Source: Begonia masoniana (taxonomy: Eukaryota; Streptophyta; Magnoliopsida; Cucurbitales; Begoniaceae). From it: 64,000 nt of DNA. This document shows positions 52,971-64,000 of this stretch, piece after piece. The notes under the pieces were generated by a model. The model was not told the origin of the DNA. It saw only the letters and a program-made list of their open reading frames with translations, and did not search any database. The first letter of the stretch is position 1. Each line of letters begins with the position of its first letter. The position numbers and the translations under genes are program-made. Location: NCBI GenBank assembly GCA_022432975.1, contig CM039511.1:18936557-19000556 (forward strand), in the 5' to 3' direction.

Positions 52971-54106
52971 TGATAAGTGTGTATTTTATATACTTAATTC
53001 GGACTCTTTTATACTTAATTCGATAAGTTTTTTTCAAGTGTTTAAGAGAATTTGAAGTTTCTGCTGTAAGTGTGCAGATAAATTGACATATAACAGGTTG
53101 GAATTCCAACAAAAAGAATTACATGCATTACGAGGCAAAACGACAAGTGTCGAGAAGCAAAAACAGAACGTCTGTCGATTGATCGTCAAATCTGGGCGAT
53201 CAATCAGTTAGAAAGAAATTTGAAGAAACGAAGGCAGAAGCAGCGCCGATCGGTCACCATTTCTGGGGCGATTGATTGGCTGAAATGCCAAAGAAACGAA
53301 ATTCAGAATGTAGACCAGGGAACTGACGATCGATCGGCCAAATCTAGGCGATCGATCGACTGAAGCAAATAACTTGGAGATGTTCGGGCAAAAGCTATGT
53401 AGATCGATCGGCCATACCAGGCGATCGATCGGCTGAAGCAGTGAATTTTGACGTTCGCGAACAGAATGTGAGCCGATCGATCAGCACACCTGAGCCAATC
53501 AATCGGCTGTCAAGGAATAAAAAAAATTATGATTTTAGCTTTTTATCGTTTTAATATCAATCGTTGATTGGGGACGCTGATATTACTAAAAATTAGGTTC
53601 TAGAGGCCACGGGACTATCATTCAGAACATCATTAGGAGGACCGTAACGGAGCGAGAGCATCGGGAAAGGAGAATTCAGATGAATAACTCTAGTTTTTCT
53701 TTCTTTTTCTCTTCTAAACTATGAACATCTTTATTATTCTCGTTGTTTCTCTTTATTCTAGCATGAACTAATTCACTTTTCTGGGTCTACGATGTAGCCG
53801 AATTATGACTGTTTAGTTTTTCTTTTAATTCAAGTTATTAATTTTCTGTTTCGTAATTGTGTTGAGTAATTTATTTTGTTCTTAATGCTTTCGATTGCCT
53901 GATCACCAAAAACATGTTTATAGGATTATTTTGAGAGATGAGAGTTGAAAAATAATCATGCAATGAATAATTTACCATGAAAAAGATGTTAGACTAGAGA
54001 TAGCTAATGCATTTATGTGGTATTTTAATTTCTCGTTCTTAATGTATTCAATTAATTCTCAGGATTAGAGACCGAGAGGTAATAATTCATTAGTTGAATA
54101 AGTTTG
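52971..54106 (+). repeat. Athila 5' LTR, first part
   Basis: Begins TGATAAG, the usual start of Athila/Tat LTRs, and runs to the Copia insertion duplication GTTTG (54102-54106). At 53155-53515 about six units recur, each with a (C/A)GATCGATCGGC-like palindromic core separated by about 20-40 bp. The start is set by motif only, because the partner LTR is not in the window. Confidence 0.6.
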
Positions 54107-54407
54107 CGTTGAGAATTTGCTTTAGTTTCTTTAAGAATAAAAGTCCACATGTGCACGATCATATGTGTTTTTGAATTAGTCTTTGATTCGGTTATGTTGT
54201 CCTAGTCTTAAGGAATTAGTTAAGTCATTTGTTATTTTAAGTTTTTTTAAATATGTGATTGAATGTAACATTTCTAATATGAGAAAATCTATATCAGACT
54301 TGATTTGCATTTGTTCTTTTTTAAAATTCATTCAGCAATATATTTTTTACAACAACAATTGGTATCAGAGCATTCATCTTGAGGGATGTGTGTAAGTAAT
54401 TGTAAAC

Positions 54408-55127
54408 ATGGAAGCACAAACGAGTTTCTCATCTATTTCTCCACCTATGTTCGACGGAGAAAATTACCAAGTTTGGACAGTTCGGATGGAGACACACTTG
54501 GAAGCTTTGGATCTTTGGGAAGCTGTGGAAGAAGACTATGAAGTCCCAGCTCTTCCAAACAATCCAACCGTTGCACAACTAAAAACACACAAGGAAAGGA
54601 GGACAAACAAATCAAAGGCGAAAGCTTGTCTGTTTGCAGCAGTCTCATCAGCCATCTTCACTCGAATTGTTGGCCTAAAATCAGCACATGAGATATGGAA
54701 TTATCTCAAGACTGAGTATGAAAGAGATGAAAGAATTCGAGGTATGCAAGTTTTGAATTTGGTTCGTAGCTTTGAGACGCAAAGGATGAAGGACTTTGAA
54801 AACATAAAGGAGTATGTTGATCGACTTCTCAACATAGCCACTCGAGTCAGATTGCTTGGATCTAGCCTTGAAGATTCAAGGATTGTTCAAAAAATTCTTG
54901 TAACTGTGCCTGAAAGGTATGAAGCTACAATAACAACTTTAGAAAATACAAAAGATTTGTCTAAGGTTACAATAGCAGAATTACTTAGTGCCTTCCAAGC
55001 ACAAGAGCAGAGAAGAGCAATGAGGCAAGAAGGAGTAGTTGAAGGAGCCTTGGCAGCCAAGCATCAAGATGATGGAAAGCACAAGAAAAACAAGAACAAA
55101 AAGAATCAAAGAGCACAACAGTCATGA
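54408..55127 (+). pseudogene. Copia gag N-terminal part
   Basis: 239 codons beginning MEAQTSFSSISPPMFDGENYQVW, a typical Copia capsid (UBN2-type) start, with AHEIWNYLKTEYERDERIRGMQ and LNIATRVRLLGSSL further on. It ends in a lysine- and asparagine-rich stretch. A frameshift between about 55100 and 55127 moves the continuation to the next phase, so the zinc knuckles are not in this frame. Confidence 0.9.
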
Positions 55128-58100
55128 TGTTGCAACCAACAACAAAGACAAGCAAGAAACAAAAAGTGCTGGCAACAAAGGAAATTATCCTCCATGTCAA
55201 CATTGTGGAAAAAAAGGCCATTCTCCTTACAAATGTTGGAGAAGACCTGATGCAATGTGCAACAAATGCAACCAGCAGGGACATGAAGCTGTGATTTGCA
55301 AATTCAAAAATCAACAGCAAGAAGTTAAAGTTCAAATTGAAGACCAAGGAGATCATGATCAACTATTTGTTGCATCGTGTTACACAAGTCATGTTTCATC
55401 TGAAGATTGGTTGATTGATAGTGGTTGCACCAATCACATAACCAAGAACAAGAAGCTGTTCAAAGAATTGAGGACTGCAGATTCGAAGAAAGTTAGAATT
55501 GGCAATGGTGACTGCATTGAAGTAAAAGGCAAGGGCACCATAGCAATAGAAAGCTGCACAAGAACCAAGTTAATACATGATGTACTATATGTTCCTGAAA
55601 TTGATCAAAATTTGATAAGTATTGGTCAATTAATAGAAAAGGGGTACAAAGTGACTTTTAACAATGGTTCTTGTCTGATTGAAGACCAAGCAGGCCTGAA
55701 AATCTTCAATATCATAATGAAAAAGAGAAGTTTTTCTTTCAATCCACTTGAAGAGGAGCATGCTGCATTCTTGGCAAAGGAAAGCATCACTGAAATATGG
55801 CACAAGAGGCTGGGTCACTATCATCTTCGAGGTTTGCAATACATGAAGTCCAATCAGTTCACAAATGATTTGCCTGACCTTGATAAACAAATTCCAGATT
55901 TTCAAGCTTGTCAGTATGGAAAGCAAAGCAGAAAGCCATTTCCAAAGACGGCTTGGAGAGCAACACAAAAATTGCAGCTAATACACACAGATGTGTGTGA
56001 TCCTCAAAGTATAGAATCACTGTCAGGAAGTAAGTACTACATTGTTTTCATTGATGACTTCACACGCATGTGTTGGATTTTCTTTTTGAAGTACAAGTCA
56101 GAAGTTGCACGAGTTTTTTGGAATTTCAAAGCGAAAGTTGAAAATGAAAGTGGATGCAAAATTAAAGCTCTTAGATCAGACAATGGGAAGGAGTATACCT
56201 CAGAAGCTTTCAATCAATTTTGTGAGGAATCGGGCATTCAGCATCAACTATCCATATACTCCACAACAAAATGGAGTTAGTGAAAGAAAGAATAGATATA
56301 TTATGGAGATGACAAGATTTATGTTGCACAAGAAGAGTTTGCCAAAGAAATTTTGGGCAGAAGCAGCAAACACAGCTGTATTCCTTCAGAACAGACTTCC
56401 TACAAGGGTAGTCATAGATCAAACACCATTTGAAGTCTGGTATGGATACAAACCAACCTTAAAATTTCTTAAAATATTTGGTTGTTTATGTTACACTCAT
56501 GTTCAGCAGAGCAAGCGTGACAAACTTGACAAAAGAGCATCACCAAGCATCTTTATAGGCTATAGTGATGCGAGTAAAGCTTATAAAATTTTCAAACCAC
56601 AAGATTGGAAAATTGTTGTAAGCAGAGATGTGCATTTCGTGGAAGACAAAAAATGGGACTGGAATATTTCAGCAAAGGAGGACAAAGTTTCACAGCAACT
56701 GAAGTTTCAACATCTGATTAATGGTGAAATATCAGATCAGATTGATGATGACTGGCAAAATGAAGCATTTGATGATGCTCCTATTAGAGGTACTTGATCT
56801 CTTTCTGAAATATATCACAGGTGCAACATAGCAGTGTGTGAACCAGCAAGTTATGAAGAAGCCAAGAAAGATCAAAATTGGACGGTTGCAATGAAGAAGG
56901 AGTTGTCCATGATTGAAAAGAACAAGACTTGGTATCTTGTAGAGAGACCTCAAGACAGGAAAGTAATAGGAGTCAAATGGGTGTTTAGAACTAAACACAA
57001 TGCTAATGGTTTAGTTCACAAGTACAAAGCAAGGCTAGTGGTGAGGGGTTTTGCACAGATATTTGGTGTTGACTACTCAGACACTTTTGCACCAGTTGCT
57101 AGGCTTGACACCATCAGAATGCTGCTTGCAATTGCTGCTCAAAAAAACTGGAGAGTCTACTAGTTAGATGTTAAGTCAGCCTTCTTGAATGGTGACTTGA
57201 AGGAAGAAATCTATGTTGATCAACCTGAAGGATTTGTGAAGAAAGGAGAAGAAGACAAGGTTTATCTTCTCAAGAAGGCTCTTTATGGCTTGAAGCAAGC
57301 TCCAAGGATTTGGTACAGCAAAATTGATGATTATTTGCTGAGCTTGGGATTTGTTAAAAGTCTCTCCGAATCAACTTTGTATGTAAAACAAGAAGGCAAT
57401 GAGGTTCTTGTTATATCACTTTATGTGACGATTTGTTAGTTACAGGATCCAACATAATACTTGTAAAAAACTTCAAGCTCAAGATTATGAAAGTTTTTGA
57501 AATGACAGATCTTGGCTTAATGACATTCTTTCTTGGAATGGAAATTAAGCAAAGAGAGCATGAAGTCTTCATCTATTAGAGGAAGTATGCAAAGGAGATT
57601 CTGAAGAAGTTCAAGTTTGAAGATTGTAAAGAAGTGAGTACACCAATGAATCAAAAGGAAAAGTTGTGTGAAGACGACGGTACTGATAAAGTGAATGAAG
57701 ATTTTTTTAGAAGCTTGGTGGGATGCTTGATGTATTTGACAACAACAAGACCAGACATTATGAATGCAGTAAGTATTCTATCTAGATTTATGCATTGTGC
57801 AAGTGAGGTACATCTAAGGGCTGCCAAGAGGGTGATTCGATATGTTAAAGGTACAATTGATCTTGGAGTCAAGTTCACAAAAAGCAAGGAGTTCAAGCTA
57901 GTAGGATTCTCAGATAGTGATTGGGGCGGATCAGCTGATGACATGACAAGCACCTCAGGTTATTGCTTTAGTTTTGGGGCTGGCATTTTTTCATGGTGTT
58001 CAAGAAAACAAGAAAATGTGGCACAGTCCACTGCAGAGGCTGAATTCATAGCTGCAACCTCAGCTGTTAATCAAGCAATATGGTTGAGGAAAATTCTAAT

Positions 58101-58365
58101 AGATCTCAACATGGAGCCAAAGAAAAGCACTGAAATTTTTGTTGACAACCAAGCAGCCATTGCTATCTCAAAAAATCCAGTGTTTCATGGGAAAACTAAG
58201 CATTTCAACATTAAGTTGTTCTTTGTGAGAGAAGTACAAAAAGAAGATGTTGTAACACTGCTCTACTGCAGGTCTGAAGATCAACTGGCAGATTCATTCA
58301 CAAAGCCACTACCTTTCAACAGGTTTGAGGTTCTTAGGCAGAAAATTGGAGTTTGCAGTTCCTAA
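55128..58365 (+). pseudogene. Copia pol (nucleocapsid, protease, integrase, reverse transcriptase, RNase H), broken
   Basis: Parts in order: two CCHC knuckles (CQHCGKKGHSPYKC and CNKCNQQGHEAVIC, 55195-55310); protease with WLIDSGCTNHIT (about 55408-55444); integrase with HKRLGHYHLRGL (55801) and FIDDFTR (56047); a frameshift near 56250; the integrase core end PYTPQQNGVSERKN; a TGA near 56795; reverse transcriptase from WTVAMKKELSMI (56879) to [13 protein letters not shown] (57280), with a TAG at 57161; a frameshift at about 57425 that destroys the YVDD active site; a stop near 57578; and RNase H with AQSTAEAEFIA (58022) and KTKHFNIK, ending at 58365. With at least three frameshifts and several stops it cannot make an active polyprotein. 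Confidence 0.92.
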
Positions 58366-58633
58366 AGCAAGGAGAAGTGTTGAGAATTTGCTTTAGTTTC
58401 TTTAAGAATAAAAGTCCACATGTGCACGATCATATGTGTTTTTGAATTAGTCTTTGATTTGGTTATGTTGTCCTAGTCTTAAGGAATTAGTTAAATCATT
58501 TGTTATTTTCAATTTTTTTAAATATGTGATTGAATATAACATTTCTGATATGAGAAAATCTATATCAGACTTGATTTGTTTTTGTTCTTCTCTAAAATTC
58601 CTTCAGCAATATATTTTTTACAACAACAGTTTG

Positions 58634-58977
58634 TCACTACTCGAGAGAGATTGATAAATACTTTTGTGAAATTGCCATCAACACATAGAAATAAAAATTA
58701 TTAAATTAGATTAGGAATATTAAATATGATTAATTTAGGTGAAATCGGAAACCACAGAGCTTTCTCATTACATTCTAAAACACAATTAACTTCTGTTATT
58801 TAATTAAATTACTTTGCTGTGTTATTTTAAATCCAAAATTATCAAAGTTTCGTATTCATTATAAATTACAATTAATTTCGTTTGATAATTAGTTAAATTA
58901 GTCCTCATGGGATCGACTTGTACTTACGAATTTTATTACTTTTGCGACACATACACTTGCGTAAGTATTTTTTCACA
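58634..58977 (+). repeat. Athila 5' LTR, last part
   Basis: This continues the LTR after the Copia element and ends near TTTTTTCACA just before the primer-binding site. Together with 52971-54106 it would make an LTR of about 1.48 kb, normal for Athila. The exact end is uncertain by a few bases. Confidence 0.6.
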
Positions 58978-58986
58978 ATAAGTTTT

Positions 58987-59004
58987 TGGCACCGTTGCCG
59001 GGGA
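58987..59004 (+). other. Athila/Tat primer-binding site (tRNA-Asp type)
   Basis: TGGCACCGTTGCCGGGGA matches the site next to the 5' LTR of Athila/Tat elements (usually TGGCGCCGTTGCC), complementary to aspartate tRNA, with one base change. Confidence 0.88.
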
Positions 59005-59097
59005 CTATTTATTTTGCTGTTATTAGATTAAATAATTCTAATTTATATTTGAATTCAATTATTTATTTAATTCAATTTATTATTTTTTTTCAGGTGT

Positions 59098-61655
59098 ATG
59101 CGAAAACACGGTGCTGCCGATCTAGTTCTGATCGATCTAGAAATTGAACGGATCAGTCATAAGAATCGAAAGGAAACAAGGAAAGTAGTCATGGACCCCG
59201 AACAAACTGAAGAAGCTAAGACACAGACGTTACTCAATTATGTGATGCCATCTATTGTCGGTATCCAGTCGGCAATTCGTAAACCAGTAATTATGGGGAA
59301 CAACTTTGAAATCAAGTCGAGGACCATTCATATGATTCAACAATCATAATTTAGCGGCTTGCCATATGAGGACCCGATGGATCACATTGCCAACTTTATG
59401 GAAATGTGTGATACCTTCAAGTTTCATAATGTTTCAGATGATGCTATCAGGCTACGGTTATTTCCATTCTCATTAAGAGACCGAGCGAAAAGTTGGTTGA
59501 ATTCTTTACCGGCTGATTCCATCACAACATTGGCTGAACTATGTCAAAAGTTTCTATCTAAATTCTTCCCTTTTGAGAAGACTGCAAAGTATCGTAATGA
59601 GATTGTTAATTTTAGCCAATTCGACGGGGAGACGCTATATGAATCATGGGCTCATTTCAAAGAGCTATTACGGAAATGCTAGCAACATGGCCTGCCACGT
59701 TGGATGCAAGTCCAAACATTCTTCATTGGACTATCAGCTTCTACAATGACTCTCGTTAATCCAGCCGCAGGCAGTTCATTGCACCAAAAGACCGAATTAG
59801 AAGCATTTACTCTACTGGAAAAGTTAGCTTTAAACAACGATCAATGTCTGGTCTAGCGGCAAATTCTAAAGAAGCAACTGAGCACTCCTAAGATGGACGC
59901 AGTAAAGGCTTTGACTGTTCAAATTGCATCTCTAACCAAGCAACTGCAGAATAACAAAGTTCCGGTTAATTCAATCTACTCTCCGATGGGGGCATGCCAA
60001 TGGTGCCAAGGACCACACGCAAGTGATAAATGCCAAGAAGGGAATCAAATGGCAAATAACTCGTCCGAGCAAGCAAACTTTTTTGGGAACTACAACAGGT
60101 CGAATTTTCAAAACACAAATAATTACTACACGGGAGCACGCAACAATCACCCGAATTTCTCATGGACGAATCCGAATAATGTTGTGCAAATGCCACACTC
60201 CTCCCAACAAGCTCAATCATTCAAAGAGAGAAAGCTCAGTCTTGAAGAGATAGTCGCTAAGATGGGCGAACACACCAATAAGTTCATGGCAGAAACTCAC
60301 ACTACCTTACAAAATCAATAAGCTCAAATCCGAAGCTTAGAGACTCAAGTGAGTCAAATCACCAATCTACTAAATGGGCGACCTCAAGGTGCATTGCCGA
60401 GTTCCACGGAAGTGAATCCAAAAAAGCAATGTAATGCAATCATCCTTAAGAGTGGTGCGATGATTAATAATTCGGGACAAGACATTAAGAAGACAACTGA
60501 ACATAAAAATACAGATTCATCATCATCTCCGGTTGAAAGTGAAGCACAGAAGTCGGAAAAGCCTCATCTCAAAATCTATCTAGGGTAACACCAAAGGTTC
60601 TTTTTCCTCAACGTCTAATGAATGTAAAAATGGACAAACAATTCGGAAAATTTTTGGATATATTCAAGAAGCTACACATTAACATTTCATTCGTTGAGGC
60701 TCTCGCGCGAATGCCCAGCTATGCAAAGTTCTTGAAGGATATATTGTCTCAGAAACGAAAGATTGACGAATATGACACGATCGTTTTGACTGAGGAATGT
60801 AGTGCCATTATTCAACGTAAGCTTCCACAAAAACTGAAAGATCCGGGAAGTTTCGCCTTACCATGTGAAATTGGGAAGTCAATTTTTGAGCTGGCATTGT
60901 GTGATTTGGGGGCTAGTGTAAATTTAATGCCACTATCTATTTTTCAAAAGCTTGATCTTGGCAAAGCAAAACCCACGAGAGTAATTCTATAGATTGCTGA
61001 TCACTCTATCAAGAATCCATATAGGGTGATTGAAGATGTCCTTGTCAAAGTCGACAAATTTATTTTCACTGCTGATTTCGTGGTTCTTGATGTGGAAGAA
61101 GATTGTGACATCCCTATTATTTTAGGCCGATCGTTCTTAGAAACTGAAGGATCATTAATTGACGTTCAAAGAGGTGAGCTCAAATTACGGGTACAAGATG
61201 AAGATGTGACATTTAAAGTGTTTAAATCAATAAAGTACCAAAAAGCTAGCGATGATATATTTCGGGTGGAACTCCCTGACACCGTAACAGGGGAAGCTTC
61301 ACTGCAACAACGCGACTATCTTGAGCCTAATGGGAGGAAATACTTTGAAATTTTGGGGGAGTTTCTATTACGGGTCCTATCACCAATTAAAAGTCCTCCC
61401 GACCATGAGCTTCAGCCTCTACATTCGCACCGTCGCTATGCATCATGTGGTCATAAGAGTTTAATAGAGGAAGATCATCTCTCACGTGTAGAGAGTCAAG
61501 TTCATGTGCCAGATAGCGATAAGCCAATTGAGGATGATTTTCCAGATGAAAAGCTTCTTGCGATTGATAAGTGGGAATACGGTCAAAGAATGAAACCGTA
61601 CTTTGGAGATATTATTGAGAGTGATACATCTGTCACTCACCGTGCACATGATTAG
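59098..61655 (+). pseudogene. Athila gag-protease with stops
   Basis: The frame opens MRKHGAADLVLIDLEIERISHKN. After an in-frame TAA (59347) comes FSGLPYEDPMDHIANFMEMCDTFKF, the hallmark of Athila gag, then SLRDRAKSWLNSLP and LSKFFPFEKTAKYRNEI. Further stops lie at about 59680, 59854 and 60319, with a frameshift at 60590-60615. The protease follows with FALPCEIGKSIFELALCDLGASVNLMPLSIF (D-L-G active site, about 60852-60945) and, after a TAG near 60990, DIPIILGRSFLETEGSLIDV. The frame ends at 61655 after an acidic tail. Reverse transcriptase does not follow: the next ~100 bp already belong to the 3' non-coding part, so the core of pol has been deleted. Confidence 0.9.
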
Positions 61656-61920
61656 TAAGGTTGGTAAGACGTCAAGCCGATGACGTTAAAACAAGCACTT
61701 TGTGGGAGGTAATTCATTCATTTTATTTGATTAATATTAATTTTTAGTTTTATTTATGGGAAAAGTACCATTTAGACTCCAACGTATGGGGTCAATGACC
61801 ATTTGGTACCTAACATTTGTTTTGTACCCAATCAAACCCTAACGTATAAAACGTTTGCAATTCAAACCCTGCCGTCAATTTTTCAGTTAAAATTGACAGA
61901 TGCCTTTTTAAAATTACTAA

Positions 61921-62750
<830 letters not shown>

Positions 62751-62950
62751 AGAGAGAGAGAGAGGGGGGGGGGTAATTTAGTAATTTTAAAAAGGTATCT
62801 GTCAATTTTAACTGAAAAATTAACGGCAGAGTTTGAATTGCAAACGTTTTATACGTTAGGGTTTGATTGGGTACAAAACAAACGTTAGGTACCAAATGGT
62901 CACTGACCCCATACGTTGGAGTCTAAACGGTACTTTTTCCCTTTATTTAT

Positions 62951-64000
62951 TTTATAGTATTTTGGTATGTTTAATGTGTTGGTGTTTTAAGTATCAGAAA
63001 ATTAAATAAAATGAACAAGATAAATAAAATTGAAAAAGAGAAGAAAAATAAGAGAGAAACCTTCGATCGATCGCAACTCAGACGATCAACACCTCCGCGA
63101 TCTCTCATGCCCACTGTGACTTACATCAGCCCGACACATCATAAGGTACACTAATTCTCCCTTGCCTTTGTTTGTTTCATTGAGGACAATTTCTAGTTTA
63201 AGTTTGGGGGAGTGATTTGAGCTTACTTTATATCTTTGCTATACTTTGTTTGGTTTTGCAACCTTAATTCTTGGTTGAGGTGTCGATGACTGAAATTTTG
63301 AACAAAGCTATGCTTTAAACCCTAGAAAAGCTCTAAGTAAATGTAACTTGTAGTAGTTAGCATTGACTTGAGCTTACAAAGTTTAACTAAAAATTTTAGC
63401 GCACATGTTTATTATTGATTGACTTGAGCTGTGGGTGTTATACTAGTGTAGTCTATATAATGAACATCCAAACACAGTAAGAGAGTGAAATTCTAGATAA
63501 ATTTAACGAGTGCTAGTAAGAAAAAAATCCTTCTTGGTTTTGGTTAGCATCTACGAATGTGAATTGATGTTTGTCAGAAAGAGAATAACTTAGGCCATCA
63601 TTGGATCGTTTGAGCTTTCTTGGCCTACCCTTTTGTGTCATTAAATGATACCCTTAGTTTCCATTTTTAGCTTTTTAATTACCGTTCATTTGTTACCTAT
63701 AATTCAGCCTAGCCTAAATTTTATATTTTCTACCCTATCGAATGAGCACAAGAATTATTGGGGTATTTAGGGGAAAGTCACAAAAGATGGTGATGAGAAA
63801 ATAAACAAACTCCTTTGTCATTTGACAAATTTTTATTGATTTGTATTTGTATTCAAGTTGCAGCTATCAAAAATGACGTCAAAGACGTAAAAAAAAATAT
63901 CTATTTGGTTTGCAAAAGAAAATGGCATAAGTTAAGCCATAGTTACAGTTTTATTTAGATTTTTGGTTTGCAGTTTATTATGAGTTGTATTGGTTGTAGT
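62951..64000 (+). other. Athila 3' non-coding region
   Basis: No gene is seen. CGATCGATCG-type palindromes recur near 63064, echoing those in the LTR at 53155-53515. TTGAGGACAATTTCTAG followed by AAGTTTGGGGGAGTG at 63181-63214 is the purine-rich tract found near the end of pol in Athila/Tat elements. The remainder is AT-rich and leads toward a 3' LTR beyond the window. Confidence 0.65.

Larger units (their letters stand above)
54107..58628 (+). mobile_element. Ty1/copia element, 4522 bp, with target-site duplication
   Basis: Two 251-bp LTRs (54107-54357 and 58378-58628) begin (T/C)GTTGAGAATTTGC and end ACAACA. GTTTG flanks both ends (54102-54106 and 58629-58633). A primer-binding site (TGGTATCAGAGCA, 54360-54372) and a purine tract (AAGGAGAAG, 58369-58377) are in place. 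The first base of the left LTR is C instead of T. By eye the LTRs differ at about 12 of 251 sites, so the insertion is old. It lies inside the Athila LTR. Confidence 0.95.

Overview
The window is nuclear DNA of a flowering plant, probably a eudicot. The evidence is intron-rich coding sequence, plant-type LTR retrotransposons (Tekay/Del chromovirus, Athila, Copia, Cassandra and another TRIM), Mutator-like elements (MULEs), and a captured GSO1-type LRR receptor kinase fragment. Only one host gene is intact: a 23-exon cytosolic/mitochondrial-type alanyl-tRNA synthetase at 40.5-49.6 kb (+). Nearly everything else is nested transposable elements, mostly decayed.

Layout. 1-11.3 kb: a Tekay-type Ty3/gypsy element on the minus strand; its left end carries an error-rich tandem duplication. 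11.3-14.8 kb: parts of two solo LTRs (A and B) of a second gypsy family, in opposite orientations. 14.8-17.1 kb: second gene and right end of MULE-2. 17.1-22.4 kb: MULE-1, with a complete Cassandra TRIM inserted in its subterminal repeats, a decayed transposase (+) and a convergent second gene (-). 22.5-22.8 kb: a small TRIM. 22.9-28.7 kb: gypsy element C, mostly without pol. 28.69-28.79 kb: a 100-N gap, followed by about 200-bp satellite monomers and a poly-T run. 29.6-33.2 kb: a Tekay-element LTR and the missing halves of solo LTRs A and B. 33.2-36.1 kb: a long inverted repeat split by a solo LTR. 36.2-38.9 kb: MULE-2 transposase (-) and its other end. 39-50 kb: alanyl-tRNA synthetase, then a 526-bp MULE-type MITE. 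51-64 kb: an Athila element holding a 4.5-kb Copia element in its LTR and a Pack-MULE with a kinase gene fragment in its internal region.

The most striking observation is structural. The segment 29.6-38.9 kb, read in reverse, is the exact missing left half of the nest seen at 1-17.1 kb. Four target-site duplications match in nested order between the two places (9-bp TAATAAAAA, then AATAA, TTTAA and AATTG). Re-joining them gives one MULE with the same convergent two-gene layout as MULE-1. The 1-28.7 kb block is therefore either a real inversion or, more likely given the adjoining gap and error-rich sequence, a contig placed in the wrong orientation. Annotation near the breakpoints should be read with that in mind.

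A second pattern is that three unrelated-looking gypsy LTR families each carry a different short tandem array at the same place, about 210-290 bp before the LTR 3' end and 360-500 bp after a shared GTAGGTGA block.
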